This document shows positions 61,274-64,000 of a DNA stretch of 64,000 nt, one piece after another. The first letter of the stretch is position 1. Each line of letters starts with the position of its first letter. Made by a program: the position numbers and the translations under genes. The stretch comes from Micromonospora tarensis (GTDB taxonomy: Bacteria > Actinomycetota > Actinomycetes > Mycobacteriales > Micromonosporaceae): assembly GCF_016803395.1 (NCBI RefSeq), contig NZ_JAEVHL010000003.1, forward strand, positions 32,048 to 96,047, given 5' to 3'. The notes under the pieces are model-generated. The model saw only the letters and a list, made by a program, of their open reading frames with translations. It made no database searches and was not told the origin of the DNA.

Positions 61274-61654
61274 GTGACCGAGGCGACGGAGAAATTCTTC
61301 GCAGCACTGCCGTCGCGCGCCCCCGACGTCCTGGGCGGCCTGGCCGACGGGACTCTCCAGATCGACCTGGGCAGCGACCACCAGACCGAACACTGGCTGG
61401 TCCGGATGCGTCCCGGGTCGGTGCAGGTGAGCCGAGGACGCGGGCCGGCCGACGCCATCTGGTACAGCAGCGCAGCCCTCTTCGACCGGATGATCAGCGG
61501 CGAGGCCCAGGGTGTCGCGGCGGTGCTGCGCAACGAGAGCACGTTCAGCGGGAACGTGGTGCTCTTTCTCGCCTTCCGAAGGTTCTTCCCGAACCCGCCC
61601 GGCACCCGCGACCCCCGCGAGACGACCCGCCGAGCAGCCGGACGACTGGCGTGA
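61274..61654 (+). CDS. SCP2 sterol-carrier domain protein
   Basis: 126-residue single SCP2 domain (ATEKFFAALPSRAPDVLGGLADGTLQIDLGSDHQTEHWLVRMRPGSVQVSRG; YSSAALFDRMISGEAQGVAAVLRNESTFSGNVVLFLAF). It binds hydrophobic ligands; the family is often part of multi-domain lipid proteins. TACGAT at 61262-61267 is 6 nt before the GTG (leaderless). Its stop overlaps the GTG of the debranching enzyme (GTGA), so the two are coupled, though no functional link is obvious. Confidence 0.9.
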   Translation: MTEATEKFFAALPSRAPDVLGGLADGTLQIDLGSDHQTEHWLVRMRPGSVQVSRGRGPADAIWYSSAALFDRMISGEAQGVAAVLRNESTFSGNVVLFLAFRRFFPNPPGTRDPRETTRRAAGRLA

Positions 61655-63705
61655 AGGAACTCGTCAGCATCCTGGACGGCAACACCTTCCTGGTCAGCGA
61701 CCGTCGCGGGGACATCGAGCCGTCCTACGACTTCCCCACCGGGCTGTTCTCCTTCGACACCAGGTTCCTGTCGAAGTGGTTGCTCACCCTGGACGGCAAG
61801 CGGCTGCACGCTCTCTCCGTCGACGACAACGAGTCGTACCGCACCACGTTCTTCCTCGCCCCCGGGGAACCCACGCACTACCTGGACGCGAAGGCGTCGG
61901 TGGTTCGCAGCCGGGCGATCGTGGGCAGCTTCGAGGAGGAGCTGACAGTGCTCAACCACACCGGCTCGGACGTCGAGTTCACCGTCCGGATCGAGATCGG
62001 GGCCGACTTCGCCGACCTGTTCGAGATCAAGCGCCCGCGGCGGAAGGTTGGCCAAACGACCGTCTCGACGTCCGAGAACGAGCTGCGACTGACCTACCGG
62101 CGGGAGGCGTTCCACCGGGAGACGGTGGTCAGCAGCACCGCCGCAGCCCAGGTCGACGAGTCCGGGATGACCTTCCGGATCCGGATCGCCCGCAACAGCC
62201 AGTGGACCACCCGACTGCACGTGTCAAGCGTCGTCTACGGCGCCCGTGGCGAGGACATCCGGGCCACCCTCCCGTACGGCGGCAGCCGCAGCGCGAACGT
62301 CATCCGGGCCGAGCAGCAGGAGCTGATCGAGCGGGCGCCGAAGCTCGGCTGCGACTGCCAGCCGCTGGCCGGGGCGTACCGGCGCAGCCTCGACGACCTG
62401 GCCGCACTGCGCTACGAGTCGATCGCCCTCGGGGTCCGGCTGATCGCCGCGGGACTGCCCTGGTTCATGACCCTGTTCGGCCGGGACAGCATCATCACCT
62501 CGCTGCAGGTGCTGCCGTTCCTGCCGGAGCTGGTCCCGCCGACGATCCTGATGCTGGCCGGCTTGCAGGGGCAGCGCATCGACGACTTCCGGGACGAGGA
62601 ACCCGGCAAGATCCTGCACGAGCTTCGGTACGGGGAGACCGCCGGCTTCGAGGAGCAGCCACACTCGCCGTACTACGGGTCGGCCGACTCGACGCCGTTG
62701 TTCGTCATCCTGGTCGACGAGTACGAACGCTGGACCGGCGACGGAGCGCTGGTGCGTCGGCTGGAGTCGCAGCTCCGGGCGGCGTTGGATTGGATCGACA
62801 GCTACGGCGACCTGCTCGGCACCGGCTACCTCTGGTACCAGACCCGGAACCCGGAGAGCGGTCTGCAGAACCAGTGTTGGAAGGACTCCTGGGACGCGAT
62901 CTCGTACGCCGACGGGCACCTGCCCGGCTTTCCCCGGGCGACCTGTGAACTACAGGGGTACGCGTACGACGCGAAGATCCGGGCCGCCCGGCTGGCCCGG
63001 ACCTTCTGGAACGACCCGGAGTACGCGGACCGGCTCGAACGGGAGGCCGCCGACCTCAAACGGCGGTTCGACCGCGACTTCTGGATCGCCGACCGGGGGT
63101 ACTACGCACTCGCGCTGGACGCCGACGGCCGGCAGGTGGACGCGCTGACCTCCAACATCGGGCACCTGCTGTGGAGCGGCATCGTGGACGAGTCCCGCGC
63201 CGGCAAGGTGGTCGAGCACCTGCTCGGGCCACGGCTCTTCTCCGGCTGGGGAGTGCGCACCCTCGCCAAGGACGACGGACGGTACAACCCGATCGGCTAC
63301 CACGTGGGCACGGTGTGGCCGTTCGACAATTCGATCATCGCCTGGGGGTTGTGGCGGTACGGCTTCCGGTCCGAGGCGGGGATGCTCTGCGACACGATGC
63401 TGGCGGCGTCCCGGTACTTCGAGGGGCGGCTGCCGGAGGCGTTCGCCGGCTACGCCCGTGACCTCACCAACTACCCGGTGCAGTATCCGACGGCGTGCAG
63501 TCCGCAGGCCTGGTCCACCGGCACCCCGCTGCTGCTGCTCCGGGTGATGCTGGGGTTGGAGCCGCAGGGCGAACACCTGATCATCGACCCGGCCGTGCCA
63601 CCGGGCATGGGTCGGATCGAGCTGCTGGACATCCCCGGCCGGTGGGGCATGGTGGACGCGTTGGGCCGCAGCCGTGACCCAGCGGATCAACCTGACCAGG
63701 GTTGA
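61651..63705 (+). CDS. Amylo-alpha-1,6-glucosidase / glycogen debranching enzyme
   Basis: 684-residue enzyme. N-terminal GDE_N_bis beta domain (ILDGNTFLVSDRRGDIEPSYDFPTGLFSFDTRFLSKW to SVVYG), then a GH63/GH15-like (alpha/alpha)6 barrel with GLPWFMTLFGRDSIITSLQVLPFLPEL (catalytic region), NPESGLQNQCWKDSWDAI and GYHVGTVWPFDNSIIAWGL. It trims alpha-1,6 branches of glycogen or related glucans. GTG at 61651 overlaps the SCP2 stop. Its stop is at 63703-63705, 19 nt before the end of the converging gene. Confidence 0.93.
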   Translation: MKELVSILDGNTFLVSDRRGDIEPSYDFPTGLFSFDTRFLSKWLLTLDGKRLHALSVDDNESYRTTFFLAPGEPTHYLDAKASVVRSRAIVGSFEEELTVLNHTGSDVEFTVRIEIGADFADLFEIKRPRRKVGQTTVSTSENELRLTYRREAFHRETVVSSTAAAQVDESGMTFRIRIARNSQWTTRLHVSSVVYGARGEDIRATLPYGGSRSANVIRAEQQELIERAPKLGCDCQPLAGAYRRSLDDLAALRYESIALGVRLIAAGLPWFMTLFGRDSIITSLQVLPFLPELVPPTILMLAGLQGQRIDDFRDEEPGKILHELRYGETAGFEEQPHSPYYGSADSTPLFVILVDEYERWTGDGALVRRLESQLRAALDWIDSYGDLLGTGYLWYQTRNPESGLQNQCWKDSWDAISYADGHLPGFPRATCELQGYAYDAKIRAARLARTFWNDPEYADRLEREAADLKRRFDRDFWIADRGYYALALDADGRQVDALTSNIGHLLWSGIVDESRAGKVVEHLLGPRLFSGWGVRTLAKDDGRYNPIGYHVGTVWPFDNSIIAWGLWRYGFRSEAGMLCDTMLAASRYFEGRLPEAFAGYARDLTNYPVQYPTACSPQAWSTGTPLLLLRVMLGLEPQGEHLIIDPAVPPGMGRIELLDIPGRWGMVDALGRSRDPADQPDQG

Positions 63706-63724
63706 TCGGTGCGGGTCGCCCGGC

Positions 63725-64000
63725 TCACTCCGGGCAGCCGACGGTGGCGGCCAGTCGGGCCGCGTCCGGGCCGCTCTCGGCCAGCACCGTCACCGGACCG
63801 GTGCGGTACGCGTACACCGGAGGTTGGTCCAGCAGTGGGGTGTCGCCGGCCAGCGGGGCGAGTGCGGTCATCGACGGGCCGGAGGCGACCACGGACCGTG
63901 CGGTGCGAGCCAGGCCCCCACCCGGGCAGGGCGCGCTGATCAGCTCCGGCGCGGCGTCGCCCGGCTGGCCGAGCGCGCGTTGCGCGGTGGTCAGCGCGGC
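63725..64000 (-). CDS. C-terminal end of an unknown protein (5' part outside window)
   Basis: Open frame of 91 codons plus stop, running to the window edge without interruption. Sequence includes RALGQPGDAAPELISAPCPG and SVVASGPSMTALAPLAGDTP; the last residues are RLAATVGCPE. Two cysteines at the two ends could form a disulphide, so an exported domain is possible. Codon bias is typical of the region (third position G/C). Not recognised. Converges with the debranching enzyme gene. Confidence 0.65.
   Translation of the reverse strand, partial: AALTTAQRALGQPGDAAPELISAPCPGGGLARTARSVVASGPSMTALAPLAGDTPLLDQPPVYAYRTGPVTVLAESGPDAARLAATVGCPE

Overview
The window is about 72-74% G+C by eye and reads like the chromosome of a filamentous actinobacterium of the Micromonosporaceae (Micromonospora type). 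Reasons: mycothiol genes (mshA and a mycothiol-dependent isomerase fold), a BldN-type sigma factor with its membrane anti-sigma, an XRE/DUF397 pair, and a gene order that follows the actinobacterial core block known in Mycobacterium tuberculosis as Rv0474-hbhA-Rv0476 and Rv0482-Rv0510. There are no tRNAs, rRNAs, insertion sequences, prophage or CRISPR arrays.

Layout. 1-2.9 kb: rex-hemA-hemC, translationally coupled, behind a promoter that carries a Rex operator. 3.1-5.2 kb: a NarL-type two-component system. 5.1-7.7 kb: a frameshifted HAD hydrolase, a glutaredoxin-like protein and an acyl-CoA ligase. 8.3-14.1 kb: bldN, rsbN (frameshifted), HAD-IB phosphatase, acyltransferase, epimerase, the 33-residue ribosomal protein bS22 and a small excisionase-type DNA-binding protein. 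14.3-17.8 kb: a MacAB-like efflux operon. 17.8-25 kb: metalloprotease-like protein, proline dehydrogenase, a lipoprotein/YgiC-like ATP-grasp pair, CGNR-type regulator, sugar isomerase, Ppx/GppA and a cysteine-cluster protein. 25.3-28.9 kb: regX3-senX3, phoU and gpmA, the phosphate block. 29-31.8 kb: two tandem paralogous MFS exporters. 32-33.3 kb: a histone-H1-like repeat protein. 33.5-38.4 kb: YbjN, mshA, SDR, methyltransferase, murB. 38.5-45.1 kb: mycothiol-dependent isomerase fold and a cellobiose-type operon (cebEFG-bglC-cebR). 45.2-52.1 kb: accessory genes (RidA, double GNAT, XRE/DUF397, macro domain, EI24, WYL regulator, SDR, AlaX). 52.1-54.6 kb: HTH-hbhA-like-DUF2516-hydrolase operon. 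54.7-64 kb: hydrolase, asparaginase, BKACE, YgfZ, Fur, PabC, nitrobindin, DsrE, SCP2, glycogen debranching enzyme and the tail of an unknown gene.

Regulation. About two dozen genes have a TANNNT hexamer exactly 6-8 nt before the start codon, the signature of leaderless transcripts. Other readable control sites are the Rex operator, two LacI-type operators in front of cebE, PHO-box-like repeats before phoU, a 24-bp palindrome before an SDR gene and a GCAAGC inverted repeat before the hbhA-type operon. Convergent genes are usually separated by strong hairpins.

Most notable. (a) A 47-bp dispersed repeat sits at the same register over the TGA stop codon of two unrelated genes and fills the gap to the next gene; a diverged relative sits at a third junction. 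(b) Five one-base deletions in four genes suggest systematic sequence errors, or real inactivation of genes including rsbN. (c) A 19-bp-arm perfect hairpin lies between convergent genes at 55.6 kb. (d) A fused remnant of two small genes lies beside the XRE/DUF397 pair.
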